Origin: Formosa sediminum
GTDB taxonomy: Bacteria; Bacteroidota; Bacteroidia; Flavobacteriales; Flavobacteriaceae
NCBI RefSeq assembly: GCF_007197735.1
Contig: NZ_CP041637.1
Coordinates: 1,426,001-1,490,000 of the forward strand
Direction: 5' to 3'
DNA: 64,000 nt
Below the pieces are notes generated by a model that ran no database searches, was not told the DNA's origin, and saw only the letters and a program-made list of their open reading frames with translations. Shown one piece after another: positions 17,064-26,896 of this stretch (its first letter is position 1; every line of letters starts with the position of its first letter). The position numbers and the translations under genes are program-made.

Positions 17064-18353
17064 ATGACAACCGCTATCATCATTATCATTGTATCCTTAA
17101 TTCTATCTGCATTTTTTTCAGGTATGGAGATTGCCTATGTGTCGTCTAATAAAATCCATATTGAAATTGAAAAAAAACAGGATGGTTTTTTAGCAAACGT
17201 CTTAACAAAACTTACTGCAAAGCCTTCAAAATTCATTGCAACCATGCTTATTGGTAACAATATAGCTTTGGTTATATATGGGTTTTTTATGGGGGATTTA
17301 TTAGTGACTTGGTTTCAATCTATGTTGCCATCTAGCTCTGCGTTTGTAAATTATATGCTTGATGATTTAAGTTTGCTAAGTCAAACTGTTTTGTCTACAC
17401 TTATTATTTTAATTACAGCCGAGTTTTTGCCTAAGGTGTTTTTTCAGATTTATGCTAATACTCTAATTAAGTTCTTTGCCGTACCTGCCTATGTGTTTTA
17501 CTGGTTGTTTAGTTTAATTTCAGATTTTGTATTATGGGTGTCAAATTTTGTATTAAAACGATTTTTTAAAACCGAAGGCGATCAGGTACAACTTGCCTTT
17601 ACAAAAGTAGAATTAGGGAATTATATTTCTGAACAAATGCAGTCTGTAGAAGAACATGACGACATTGATTCTGAAATTCAGATATTTCAAAATGCACTCG
17701 AATTTTCTGAGGTTAAAGCTCGAGAAGTTATGGTGCCTAGAACAGAAATTATAGCTGTAGAAGTCCAAGAGCCCACCAAAAGCTTAAATAGTTTAATTAT
17801 TGAAACAGGCTGTTCTAAAATTATAGTGTATAAAGATACTATTGATGATATTTTAGGGTATGTACACTCTTTCGAGCTTTTTAAAAAACCAAAAACTATT
17901 AAATCTATTATACTTCCTGTAGAATTAGTGCCGGAAACCATGCTTATAAAAGACGTGTTGAGCGTCCTTATAAAAAAACGAAAAAGTATTGCCGTAGTAT
18001 TAGATGAGTACGGCGGAACTTCTGGGATAATGACAGTAGAAGATATTATTGAAGAATTATTTGGAGAGATAGAAGACGAGCATGATACTATAGATTTTAT
18101 AGAAGAAAAAAGAGACGAAGAAAATTTCACATTTTCTGCACGTATTGAAGTCGATTATTTAAATGAAAACTACAAATTAAATATTCCCGAAAGTGAAAAC
18201 TATGAAACTTTAGGAGGATTTATTGTAAATCATACCGAAGAAATTCCGGAACAACATGAGGTTGTCCTAATTAATGATTTTGAGTTTACAATCCTTGAAG
18301 TTTCTAATACAAAAATTGACTTAGTAGCACTAAGGATAGTTAAGCCTGATTAA
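17064..18353 (+). CDS. CNNM/CorC family (HlyC-like) membrane protein with CBS domains
   Basis: 429 residues. The N-terminal DUF21/CNNM membrane domain (about 1-165, starting SAFFSGMEIAYVSS) is followed by a CBS pair (about 200-325, with VMVPRTEIIAVE and IAVVLDEYGGTSGIMTVEDIIEELFGEIEDEHD) and a C-terminal CorC_HlyC domain (about 340-425). Members are linked to Mg2+/Co2+ export or homeostasis. The older label hemolysin is misleading. It is 9 bp after the small membrane protein gene and 107 bp before ppiD. Confidence 0.87.
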   Translation: MTTAIIIIIVSLILSAFFSGMEIAYVSSNKIHIEIEKKQDGFLANVLTKLTAKPSKFIATMLIGNNIALVIYGFFMGDLLVTWFQSMLPSSSAFVNYMLDDLSLLSQTVLSTLIILITAEFLPKVFFQIYANTLIKFFAVPAYVFYWLFSLISDFVLWVSNFVLKRFFKTEGDQVQLAFTKVELGNYISEQMQSVEEHDDIDSEIQIFQNALEFSEVKAREVMVPRTEIIAVEVQEPTKSLNSLIIETGCSKIIVYKDTIDDILGYVHSFELFKKPKTIKSIILPVELVPETMLIKDVLSVLIKKRKSIAVVLDEYGGTSGIMTVEDIIEELFGEIEDEHDTIDFIEEKRDEENFTFSARIEVDYLNENYKLNIPESENYETLGGFIVNHTEEIPEQHEVVLINDFEFTILEVSNTKIDLVALRIVKPD

Positions 18354-18421
18354 TTTTTGTAATTCCTAGAAATTAAATGAATTATTGATGTTTTCTGTTT
18401 TTATTATTAAATAGAAAATGG

Positions 18422-18429
18422 TATTTTCG
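18422..18429 (+). promoter_or_regulatory. Possible -7 box of ppiD
   Basis: TATTTTCG differs by one base from TAnnTTTG and is followed by CGCCC, a context common at Bacteroidota starts. It ends 31 bp before the ATG. No -33 TTG was found at a suitable distance. Confidence 0.35.
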
Positions 18430-18460
18430 CGCCCAATATTTCATATAATTTAAATGACAA

Positions 18461-20584
18461 ATGGCAGTTTTAAATAAAATTAGACAACGTTCGCTTTTCT
18501 TAATCTTAATCATTGCATTAGCATTGTTTTCTTTTGTGCTTTCTGGTTTATTCCAAAACGGAAGTGCTTTAGCTAATAAATCACAAAATATTGTTGCTAC
18601 CATAAATGGTAAAGAAATCTCAAGAGAAGATTTTTTACGTAAAGTTGAGTATGCACAAAGACAAATGGGACAAGGCGTTACCAATACACAAGCAATGAAT
18701 AGTGTATGGGAGCAAGAAGTTAGACAGGCCGTAATGGCATCTCAATATGAGACTTTAGGATTTAGTGTTGAGCGTGATCAAATGCGTGATTTATTAAAAA
18801 CTACTTTAGCAGGAAGCCCAGAGTTTCAAAATGAAGCCGGTTTATTTGATGAGAATAAATTAAACGAATACATTGCTAGTTTAAAAGCTACATCTGCAGA
18901 AGCTTACCAACAATGGATAGATTACGAACAATCTATTGCTACTAACGGTATGCAACAAGACTATGTAAATATGGTGAAAGCCGGAGTTACAGGAACTTTA
19001 GCAGAAGGAAAAGTAGAACATGAGTTAGAAAATAATAAAGTAGATATAAGATATGTACAAGTACCTTATTCTTCTATACCAGATAGTACAGTTGCAGTAT
19101 CTAAATCTGAAATTTCTAGTTATATTAACGACCATAAAAAAGAATTTGAAGTAGAAGCTTCTAGAGATATTAATTTTGTAGAGTTTAGAGAAATTGCTTC
19201 ATTAGAAGATGAAAAAGAAATAGCTTCTTCATTAACTGCTTTATTAGATAACTCTATAGTATATAACGATGTTACAAAAACAAACGATACTATTTTAGGT
19301 TTTGCACAAGTTAAAGACAATGAAACTTTTGTAAATTCTAATTCAGATATTAAATACGATAATCGTTTTGTGTTTAAATCGGCTTTACCTAAATTTTTAG
19401 CAGATAGTTTATATAATAAGTCTGTTGGAAGTACTTATGGACCTTATAAAGATAACGGTTACTATAAACTTTCTAAATTAGTTTCAGAAACTTTTATGCC
19501 AGATTCTGTTAAAGCAAGACACATATTAATTCCTTTTGTAGGGTCTCGTGGAGCAACTGCAGAAACCTCACTAACAGAAGCAGAAGCTAAGAAAACTGCA
19601 GACAGTGTTATGGCTATCGTTAAAGCGAGTCCTGCGAAATTTGTAGATATGTTAGACTTATCTGCAGATAAAGTAAGTAATGAAAAAGAAGGTGTTTTAG
19701 ACTGGTTTACTTATAATGCAATGGTGCCAGAATTTAGAGATTATAGTTTTCAGCATAATAAAGGTGATGTTGGGGTAGTAAAAACTGACTTTGGTTACCA
19801 TGTAATTGAAATTTTAGATCAAACCTCTAAAGAAAGAGCAGTTAAAATTGCTACAATAGCTAGACAAATTGAACCATCTGATGCTACAGTTGATAAAGTG
19901 TTTAGAGATGCATCTAAATTTGAAATTGCTGTTGGAGATAAAGATTTTCAAGCCGTAGCTAAAGAAAACGATTATAGCGTAAGACCTGTAAAAGGTATAG
20001 AAATACTTCAAGAAAACATTCCTGGTTTAAGTAGTCAGCGTCAAATTGTACGTTGGACATTTGATGAAGAAACAAATGTAGGAGATGTTAAACGTTTTAA
20101 TATTTCTGGCGGATATGTAATTGTACAATTAACAGCTAAAAATAAAGCAGGTTTAATGTCTGTAGAAAATGCTTCAGCAATTGTGCTTCCTAAATTACGT
20201 AAAGAGAAAAAAGCAGCTATTATTAAAGATCGTATTAAAGCAACGACATTAGATGCTCTAGCTTCAGAAGAAAACCAAACAGTAAAAACAGCTTCAGCAA
20301 TTAATATGAAAAACCCAACAATTTCTGGTGCTGGTAGAGAACCTATTATTGTAGGTGCTGCATTTGGTTTAAAAGAAGGAGAGACTTCTAAATTAATTAC
20401 AGGAGAAAATGGAGTATATATGGTTGAAGTAACAAAAGTTATTCCAGCTCCAAAATTAGAAAACTACCAAGCTTTTGCTAATCGTGTAGGGCAGCAAAAA
20501 GCTAATGCTGTAAATACTAAGTTATATGAAGCCTTAAAAGACGCTTCAGATATAGACGATAATAGAGCGGAAACTGTTCAATAA
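18461..20584 (+). CDS. ppiD: Membrane-anchored periplasmic peptidyl-prolyl isomerase (SurA/PpiD type)
   Basis: 707 residues. One N-terminal membrane helix (about 12-32) anchors a large periplasmic part. A SurA_N-like helical chaperone domain starts near IVATINGKEISREDFLRKVEYAQ. The parvulin (PpiC) domain lies at about 345-455 (KARHILIPFVGSR, then GVLDWFTYNAMVPEFRDYSFQHNKGDVGVVKTDFGYHVIEI in shorter pieces), and a second rotamase-like region follows to the C-terminus. It assists folding of exported and outer membrane proteins. It is the last gene of the coaX-lptC-corC region and is closed by a strong terminator 16 bp later. Confidence 0.88.
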   Translation: MAVLNKIRQRSLFLILIIALALFSFVLSGLFQNGSALANKSQNIVATINGKEISREDFLRKVEYAQRQMGQGVTNTQAMNSVWEQEVRQAVMASQYETLGFSVERDQMRDLLKTTLAGSPEFQNEAGLFDENKLNEYIASLKATSAEAYQQWIDYEQSIATNGMQQDYVNMVKAGVTGTLAEGKVEHELENNKVDIRYVQVPYSSIPDSTVAVSKSEISSYINDHKKEFEVEASRDINFVEFREIASLEDEKEIASSLTALLDNSIVYNDVTKTNDTILGFAQVKDNETFVNSNSDIKYDNRFVFKSALPKFLADSLYNKSVGSTYGPYKDNGYYKLSKLVSETFMPDSVKARHILIPFVGSRGATAETSLTEAEAKKTADSVMAIVKASPAKFVDMLDLSADKVSNEKEGVLDWFTYNAMVPEFRDYSFQHNKGDVGVVKTDFGYHVIEILDQTSKERAVKIATIARQIEPSDATVDKVFRDASKFEIAVGDKDFQAVAKENDYSVRPVKGIEILQENIPGLSSQRQIVRWTFDEETNVGDVKRFNISGGYVIVQLTAKNKAGLMSVENASAIVLPKLRKEKKAAIIKDRIKATTLDALASEENQTVKTASAINMKNPTISGAGREPIIVGAAFGLKEGETSKLITGENGVYMVEVTKVIPAPKLENYQAFANRVGQQKANAVNTKLYEALKDASDIDDNRAETVQ

Positions 20585-20600
20585 TTATAATTATAAATTA

Positions 20601-20634
20601 AAAAATCCTCATCTTTTGATGAGGATTTTTTTGT
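20601..20634. terminator. Bidirectional terminator between ppiD and the GYDIA kinase gene
   Basis: AAATCCTCATC and GATGAGGATTT form an 11-bp perfect stem with a TTTT loop. A T-run follows on the plus strand and an A-run precedes it, so it can end transcription from both sides of this convergent pair. Confidence 0.85.
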
Positions 20635-20706
20635 TTATGGTGTTTTAATTTAAATAAAGTACACCAATATATTAATTAAGCTAGAATGTAAATTTAAACA
20701 GGAGTC

Positions 20707-21612
20707 TTATAAAATCATATCTTGATAAGTGAGTATGGTATCATAGCCTTGTTGTTTAAAATAAGCTGTTGGGTTCTCTTGTGAGCTAGCCATAATAAAA
20801 TCGCCACCCCAAGCTCCTAAACTTTTAATGCTGCCATTAAAATCAGGAAACAAAACGCCTTTTACAGGTTTTAAGTTTATTACTTCAGCAATAATTGTTT
20901 CATGTGCTTCTATTAAACTGTTAAATGCATTAATATCTGTACAAGTTAATAAGGCTTTGCTAATTTCCGAAATGGCTGTAATCGCCTTGGATTTATCTGT
21001 AGTGTTGGTTTTATATTGGGCAATACCGTCACGACTATTTTGTTTTTTGTTAAGATGTACAAAATAGATGTGTTTAGAAAATTCCGGATTAAATAATACC
21101 GGTTTTACTGTTGGTAATTTGTCTTGTAAAGCGTAAATAATTGGGGTGTTGTTACTGGCACAAGCAATGTCATAACCGCTTCCTCCAAAAGTAAGTTCTA
21201 GTAATTTGTATGGGTTAATTTGTGCCCAATCTGCAATGTTATTAATTAAAGTAGACGAGGTGCCTAAGCCCCAATTTGTAGGAAAATCTAGATGTGTTTT
21301 TATGGTATATCCGATATCTTGTTTTAAAAACTCCGGATTCATAGTTTTCGCTGTATTTAAAATAGACGCCAATCGGTTTGTGATTTCGTTGCTTGTTTTA
21401 GACTGTAAAATATCATCTTTTAAAAAGAACTGAGCTTCTAACCAAAGCGAGTTTTCAATATTATAACTTTGCCAGTTTAATACGGTATTCTCATTACTTT
21501 CTACAATAAGCGATTGTCCAAATTTAGTAGGCAATGCTAAAGCTTCAGCACCGTTTAAAACTAAATATTCGGCAGTAATTAAGAGTTTGCCATTGCTATA
21601 AAATCGATTCAT
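20707..21612 (-). CDS. GYDIA family GHMP kinase
   Basis: 301 residues of GHMP kinase fold. The N-terminal SNGKLLITAEYLVLNGAEALA is the substrate end, NWGLGTSSTL is the ATP-binding loop (PxxxGLGSS-like) and GGSGYDIACA is the motif that names the family. It is found in Bacteroidota beside class II HMG-CoA reductase, so it probably performs one of the mevalonate or phosphomevalonate phosphorylations. Which step is not settled by sequence. Its start codon shares one base with the stop of the reductase gene upstream, giving a tight two-gene operon. Confidence 0.8.
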   Translation of the reverse strand: MNRFYSNGKLLITAEYLVLNGAEALALPTKFGQSLIVESNENTVLNWQSYNIENSLWLEAQFFLKDDILQSKTSNEITNRLASILNTAKTMNPEFLKQDIGYTIKTHLDFPTNWGLGTSSTLINNIADWAQINPYKLLELTFGGSGYDIACASNNTPIIYALQDKLPTVKPVLFNPEFSKHIYFVHLNKKQNSRDGIAQYKTNTTDKSKAITAISEISKALLTCTDINAFNSLIEAHETIIAEVINLKPVKGVLFPDFNGSIKSLGAWGGDFIMASSQENPTAYFKQQGYDTILTYQDMIL

Positions 21613-22931
21613 TACTGACGTAGTTTTTCTAAAGCTTCAACAACAGCACTATGCGATACGGCATGTGTTTTAAAATGATTGACTAAAGTGATTTTTTCTT
21701 CAGAATTCGCTTCAAATTGATTTAAAATATTCATTAAATGCATTTTCATATGTCCTTCCTGTATGCCTGTTGTTGTTAATGAACGCACTGCAGCAAAATT
21801 TTGAGCTAAACCTGCAACAGCTACGATTTGCATTAACTCTTCTGCCGATGGTTTACCAAGCATTTCTAAAGCTAGTTTAACTAAAGGATGCAAGTTTGTT
21901 AAGCCACCAACTGTTCCTAAAGCTAAAGGGATTTCCATCCAGAATGTAAATATGTCATTTTCAATTTTCGCATGGGATAAACTGCTATAGCTTCCTGATT
22001 TGGATGCGTAAGCATGTACGCCAGCTTCAATAGCTCTAAAGTCATTTCCTGTGGCTAAAACCACAGCATCAATACCATTCATGATGCCTTTGTTATGAGT
22101 TACAGCTCTATAAGGTTCAATTTCTGCTATGTTTACAGCTTGTACAAATTTATTAGCAAATGTTTGGGCAGAGATACTTTCGCTTTCAGTTAATTCTTCA
22201 ACCTTACAGCTTACTTCTGCACGTACTAAACAATCGGGTACGTAGTTAGATAAGATACTCATTACAATTTCAATATGCTGCTCTTCTGGTGTAAACTCTT
22301 TAAAATTTAAGGCTTCTGTTTTAAATGTTTTTGCAAACTGTTCTAGGCATGAATTAATAAAGTTAGCACCCATTGCATTAGCAGTACCAAAAGATACGTG
22401 TAGTTGGAAATAATTAGCAAGGTCTGCAGTTTTATCGCGTAATTCAATATCTAAAATGCCGCCACCACGTTTCTCCATATTTTTGGTTATAGAGCTTACA
22501 GCTTTTAATAGCTGAGGTTTGATGGTGTTAAAATAAGATTTTAAGTGCGCAGTATCACCTTTGTACATAAAGTGCACTTGCCCGATTTTAGTTGTAGAGA
22601 TTACAGTTGTTTTAAATCCTCCACGATCTAACCAAAACTTAGCGGCCTTACTTGCCGCAGCTACTACAGAACTTTCCTCTATAGCCATTGGTATAGCATA
22701 CATTTTTCCATTAACTAAAAAGTTAGGCGCAACACCTAATGGTAAATAGTAATTAGATATGGTATTTTCAATAAACTCGTCGTGAAGTTGCTGAAGTTTC
22801 TCATCGGTATTCCAATACTGTTTTAGAATAGTTTTTGCATTGTCTTGATTTGAAAAGTAAGTGTTCGCAATCCAATCAATTTTTTTAGACTTAGATAGTT
22901 TTGAAAAACCTGAAATTGTTTTGTTGTGCAT
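21612..22931 (-). CDS. Hydroxymethylglutaryl-CoA reductase, class II
   Basis: 439 residues, the length of the class II (Pseudomonas mevalonii type) enzyme. Catalytic landmarks are ENTISNYYLPLG (Glu55), HNKGIMNGIDAVVLATGND with the catalytic Lys, GTVGGLTNLHPLVKLALEMLG and the C-terminal GIQEGHMKMH with the catalytic His. Although class II enzymes were first described as degradative, in Flavobacteriia they serve isoprenoid synthesis through mevalonate, which agrees with the downstream GHMP kinase. A TATATTTG -7 box lies 21 bp upstream of the start. Confidence 0.92.
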   Translation of the reverse strand: MHNKTISGFSKLSKSKKIDWIANTYFSNQDNAKTILKQYWNTDEKLQQLHDEFIENTISNYYLPLGVAPNFLVNGKMYAIPMAIEESSVVAAASKAAKFWLDRGGFKTTVISTTKIGQVHFMYKGDTAHLKSYFNTIKPQLLKAVSSITKNMEKRGGGILDIELRDKTADLANYFQLHVSFGTANAMGANFINSCLEQFAKTFKTEALNFKEFTPEEQHIEIVMSILSNYVPDCLVRAEVSCKVEELTESESISAQTFANKFVQAVNIAEIEPYRAVTHNKGIMNGIDAVVLATGNDFRAIEAGVHAYASKSGSYSSLSHAKIENDIFTFWMEIPLALGTVGGLTNLHPLVKLALEMLGKPSAEELMQIVAVAGLAQNFAAVRSLTTTGIQEGHMKMHLMNILNQFEANSEEKITLVNHFKTHAVSHSAVVEALEKLRQ

Positions 22932-22952
22932 TTAATTTTTATTTAAACGCAA

Positions 22953-22960
22953 CAAATATA
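22953..22960 (-). promoter_or_regulatory. -7 promoter box of the mevalonate operon
   Basis: Minus-strand TATATTTG, followed by TTGCG, is an exact consensus match 21 bp before the HMG-CoA reductase ATG. No TTG is seen at -33. Confidence 0.52.
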
Positions 22961-23104
22961 GTACTTATTAAAAGTAAAGTAAGGATTTATTATATCGTTT
23001 TGATCATATAAACTGTTAATTGAAGTGGTAATTTCGTTAATTTTTAGTAAACTTGGGGACTTTTAAAATTTCTTCAATTTTAACTAATTTTTAAACAATT
23101 ATAC

Positions 23105-25300
23105 GTGAAGCATTACACTCCTCTATTACTGTTATTTTTTCTAATGACAGGATTAGTTTCATCACAAAAAAAACAAATTACTTTACAAGACATCTGGACA
23201 GGAACTTTTAGTACCGAACGTATGGAATCTCTGCATTCTATGGTTAATGGGCAAGAGTATTCTGTGTTAGATTTTAACAGAGAAACACGATCTACTTCTA
23301 TAGATATCTACGATTATAAAACATTAAGTAAAGTAAAAACATTAGTAAATTCAAGGGATTTATCTGATATTGATTATTTTACAGATTATACTTTTAGTAA
23401 GGATGAAAGTAAAGTATTATTAGCAACACAAGTTGAGTCTATTTTTAGACGGTCTACTTTAGGCTATTATTTTGTATTCGATACAACTACAAAAACAGTT
23501 ACTGCAATTGCAGATGAAAAAATACAAGAGCCAACATTTTCTCCAGATGGGACTAAAGTAGCTTATGGTTTAAATAATAATTTATTTATTAAAGATTTAA
23601 AAACCGGCAAGACTACACAATTGACAAAAGATGGTTTAGATAATAAGATTATTAATGGTATTACAGACTGGGTTTATGAAGAAGAATTTGCCTTTGTACG
23701 AGCTTTTGAGTGGAATGCAGCAGGTAACAAGATTGCATTTATAAGATTTGATGAAACTAAAGTTCCTGAATTCTCTATGGATGTTTACGGAACAGATTTA
23801 TACCCATCTCAGAATGTATTTAAATATCCTAAAGCAGGTGAAGCAAACTCAGAGGTTTCACTTCATATTTTCGACTTAGAAAAAAGTAATACAACAGAAG
23901 TGTCTTTAGATAAAAGTTATTCTGATTTTTATATTCCAAGAATTAAATGGACTAACGAAGCCAATGTGTTAAGTGCCCAATATACTAATAGACATCAAAA
24001 TGAATTAGATTTATGGATGATTGATGCCTCTAATATGACTTCTAAATTGGTACTTACAGATCAAGATGAAGCGTATGTAGATGTAACAGATAACTTGACT
24101 TTTTTAGATGACAATAGTTTTATTTGGACTAGTGAAAAAGATGGTTACAATCATATTTACCACTACAAAAAAGACGGAACTTTAATCAATCAAATTACAT
24201 CGGGGAATTGGGAAGTGACTAACTATTACGGATATGATAAAAAATCTAAAAAAATATTTTATCAGTCGGTAGAAAATGGTTCTATAAATCGTGATGTGTA
24301 TAGCATATCTTTAAAAGGAAAAAATAAAAAACGCTTGTCTGATAAAGAAGGAACTAATTCAGCTTCCTTTAGTGCAGATTTCACATATTTTATAAATACT
24401 TATTCTAGCGCTACAACTCCGCCGTTGTATACTTTAAACAGCGCTAAATCAGGAAAAGTGCTTCAAACAATTATAGATAATAAAGACTTAAAAGAGCAGT
24501 TAGCAACGTACGATATCGCTAAAAAAGAGTTTAGCACAATACATGTTAATGGTAACGACTTAAATATGTGGATGATAAAACCTTCTAATTTTGATGCTTC
24601 TAAAACATATCCTTTATTTATGTATCAATATTCAGGTCCAGGTTCACAAAGCGTTGCAAATACGTGGTTAAGTGCAAACGATTTTTGGTATGAAATGTTA
24701 GCAGAGAAAGGCTATATAGTAGCTTGCGTAGACGGTCGTGGTACTGGATTAAAAGGTGCCGATTTTAAAAAAGCAACACAAAAGGAGTTAGGTAAATTAG
24801 AGTTAGAAGATCAAATTCAGGCAGCAAAACAACTAGGAGCGCTCCCTTATGTGGATAGTGAACGTATCGGAATTTGGGGATGGAGCTTTGGTGGATTTAT
24901 GAGTAGTAATGCTATTTTTAAAGGAAACGATGTTTTTAAAATGGCAATTGCTGTGGCTCCTGTTACAAGCTGGAGATTTTATGATTCTATTTATACTGAG
25001 CGTTACATGACTACACCTCAAGAAAATGCTTCTGGATATGATGAGAATTCGCCAATAAACCATGTAGATAAGCTTAAAGGCGACTTTTTATTGGTACACG
25101 GTACAGGAGATGACAATGTACATGTACAGAATTCTATGCAAATGATTGAAGCTCTAATTCAGGCTAATAAACAGTTTGAGTGGATGATTTATCCAGATAA
25201 AAATCATGGAATATACGGTGGAAATACAAGACTTCATTTGTATACTAAAATGACTAATTTCTTGGATGAGAAGCTAGGAGATAAATTAAATAACAACTAA
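23105..25300 (+). CDS. Dipeptidyl peptidase IV, S9 family
   Basis: 731 residues, full DPP IV length. A signal peptide (about 1-20) precedes an eight-bladed propeller with the N-terminus-binding Glu motif VYEEEF (E192-E194). The C-terminal alpha/beta hydrolase has the nucleophile S594 in GWSFGG, Asp669 in GTGDDNVH and His701 in DKNHG. It removes Xaa-Pro dipeptides from peptides in the periplasm. The start is GTG, and the next Met (residue 14) would destroy the signal peptide. Two POT-family di/tripeptide transporters follow 32 and 1596 bp downstream, so its products can be imported directly. Confidence 0.92.
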   Translation: MKHYTPLLLLFFLMTGLVSSQKKQITLQDIWTGTFSTERMESLHSMVNGQEYSVLDFNRETRSTSIDIYDYKTLSKVKTLVNSRDLSDIDYFTDYTFSKDESKVLLATQVESIFRRSTLGYYFVFDTTTKTVTAIADEKIQEPTFSPDGTKVAYGLNNNLFIKDLKTGKTTQLTKDGLDNKIINGITDWVYEEEFAFVRAFEWNAAGNKIAFIRFDETKVPEFSMDVYGTDLYPSQNVFKYPKAGEANSEVSLHIFDLEKSNTTEVSLDKSYSDFYIPRIKWTNEANVLSAQYTNRHQNELDLWMIDASNMTSKLVLTDQDEAYVDVTDNLTFLDDNSFIWTSEKDGYNHIYHYKKDGTLINQITSGNWEVTNYYGYDKKSKKIFYQSVENGSINRDVYSISLKGKNKKRLSDKEGTNSASFSADFTYFINTYSSATTPPLYTLNSAKSGKVLQTIIDNKDLKEQLATYDIAKKEFSTIHVNGNDLNMWMIKPSNFDASKTYPLFMYQYSGPGSQSVANTWLSANDFWYEMLAEKGYIVACVDGRGTGLKGADFKKATQKELGKLELEDQIQAAKQLGALPYVDSERIGIWGWSFGGFMSSNAIFKGNDVFKMAIAVAPVTSWRFYDSIYTERYMTTPQENASGYDENSPINHVDKLKGDFLLVHGTGDDNVHVQNSMQMIEALIQANKQFEWMIYPDKNHGIYGGNTRLHLYTKMTNFLDEKLGDKLNNN

Positions 25301-25332
25301 ACTTATATTACAATCTACAATTACATGTATTT

Positions 25333-26859
25333 ATGGCTGAGAAAATTTTAGAACCGTATCAAAAAGAACTCTTTGGACAACCAGTTGGGTTGTATATTTT
25401 ATTTTTAACCGAAATGTGGGAGCGTTTTTCCTATTACGGAATGCGTGCCATTTTAGTTTTATACATGGCTGCTTCAGCATTAGGGGAAGATCCTAGAGGT
25501 GTTGGTTTAGGTTGGACAAGTAAAGAGGCTTTGGCATTGTATGGTTGGTATACTATGTTAGTATATATTATGTCTATTCCGGGAGGAATGATTGCAGATA
25601 AACTTATTGGTCAGAAAAAATCTGTGTTATATGGAGCTATAATTTTATGTATGGGACATGCTGTATTGGTGCTTAAAGATACTTGGGCATTTTATACTGG
25701 TTTAGGGCTCGTTATTTTAGGTGTAGGATTATTAAAGCCTAATATTTCAACTATGGTTGGTGGTTTATATCAAGAAGGCGACATTAGACGAGATAAAGGG
25801 TTTAGTATTTTTTATATCGGAATTAATTTAGGGTCGTTTTTAGCAACTATGGTTGTTGGTGCAGTTGTAGCTAAATGGGGTTGGCACGCAGGTTTCGGTT
25901 TGGCAGGTGTAGTGATGTTAATTGGTTTAGTAAATTATGTTGCAGGGCAAAAGTATTTGGTTAAAGTTGGAAATCATGTAGTTTCTGATAATGAAACAGA
26001 TGAAGTGTCTTATGGTAAATTGTATTCAAAATTATTTAAGTCACCAAAACAGTTAGTTATTTCGGTAATCCTGTTAGCATTATCATTGTATGGTTGGTAT
26101 ACTATGGATTGGGGTTATGGATTATTGTTTTTATTTCTTACAACTATTACAGCATTATTAATGATGATTTATAAAGATCTAGAAACTCAAGTTTATAAAG
26201 ATCGCTTCGTGGTTTTACTGTTGTCTTTTATAATGGTAATTATTTTTTGGGGTGCTTTTGAACAAGCAGGAGGATTAATGAATTTATATACAGATACCAA
26301 AACAGATCGTAATTTCTTTGGGTTATTTGTAATTCCAACAAGTATGTTTCAGAGCTTAAATGCGGGGTTCATTATTTTATTTGCAGCAGGAGTTGCTAAT
26401 TTTTGGGCCTCTAGAAAGTTAAAATCTAAAGAAGCTTCTTCATTATTTAAAATGGCAACAGGAATTATAATTATGGGCTTCGGATTCCTGTTTATGGTAT
26501 TTGCAGCAATGGAATTTGAAAAATCAGGAACGTCTAGTATGATTTGGTTAGTTTTAGCTTACTTTTTCCATACTATGGGTGAATTGTGTATTTCACCAGT
26601 TGCTTTATCTTTTATTACAAAATTAGCACCTGTTAAATATGCATCTTTAATGATGGGAGTGTATTTTGCAGCTACAGGTTTAGGTAATAAAGTAGCAGGT
26701 ATTATTGGAGAGTCTGCATCAGATTTTGGAGAATATTCGATTTTTTCTGGAATTTTAATATTTACAATAATAGTAGGAACGTTATTCATTTTATTGCTAA
26801 AACCTTTAAAACGTTTAACTCATGGAGCAGAAGATAATGAGCACGAGATGGCTCATTAA
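25333..26859 (+). CDS. Proton-coupled di/tripeptide transporter, POT (PTR2) family
   Basis: 508 residues, MFS fold with about 14 helices. The POT signature ExxERF is E27-M-W-E30-R31-F-S-Y-Y in the first helix and is needed for proton coupling. GGMIADKLIGQKK and the later GLLKPNISTMVG and FIGINLGS-type segments also fit. It imports di- and tripeptides across the inner membrane. It lies 32 bp after the DPP IV gene and 37 bp before a second POT gene with which it shares motifs throughout, suggesting an old tandem duplication and perhaps different peptide ranges. Confidence 0.92.
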   Translation: MAEKILEPYQKELFGQPVGLYILFLTEMWERFSYYGMRAILVLYMAASALGEDPRGVGLGWTSKEALALYGWYTMLVYIMSIPGGMIADKLIGQKKSVLYGAIILCMGHAVLVLKDTWAFYTGLGLVILGVGLLKPNISTMVGGLYQEGDIRRDKGFSIFYIGINLGSFLATMVVGAVVAKWGWHAGFGLAGVVMLIGLVNYVAGQKYLVKVGNHVVSDNETDEVSYGKLYSKLFKSPKQLVISVILLALSLYGWYTMDWGYGLLFLFLTTITALLMMIYKDLETQVYKDRFVVLLLSFIMVIIFWGAFEQAGGLMNLYTDTKTDRNFFGLFVIPTSMFQSLNAGFIILFAAGVANFWASRKLKSKEASSLFKMATGIIIMGFGFLFMVFAAMEFEKSGTSSMIWLVLAYFFHTMGELCISPVALSFITKLAPVKYASLMMGVYFAATGLGNKVAGIIGESASDFGEYSIFSGILIFTIIVGTLFILLLKPLKRLTHGAEDNEHEMAH

Positions 26860-26896
26860 ATAATGATGTTAAATAAGCGAATATAAATTTTTAATA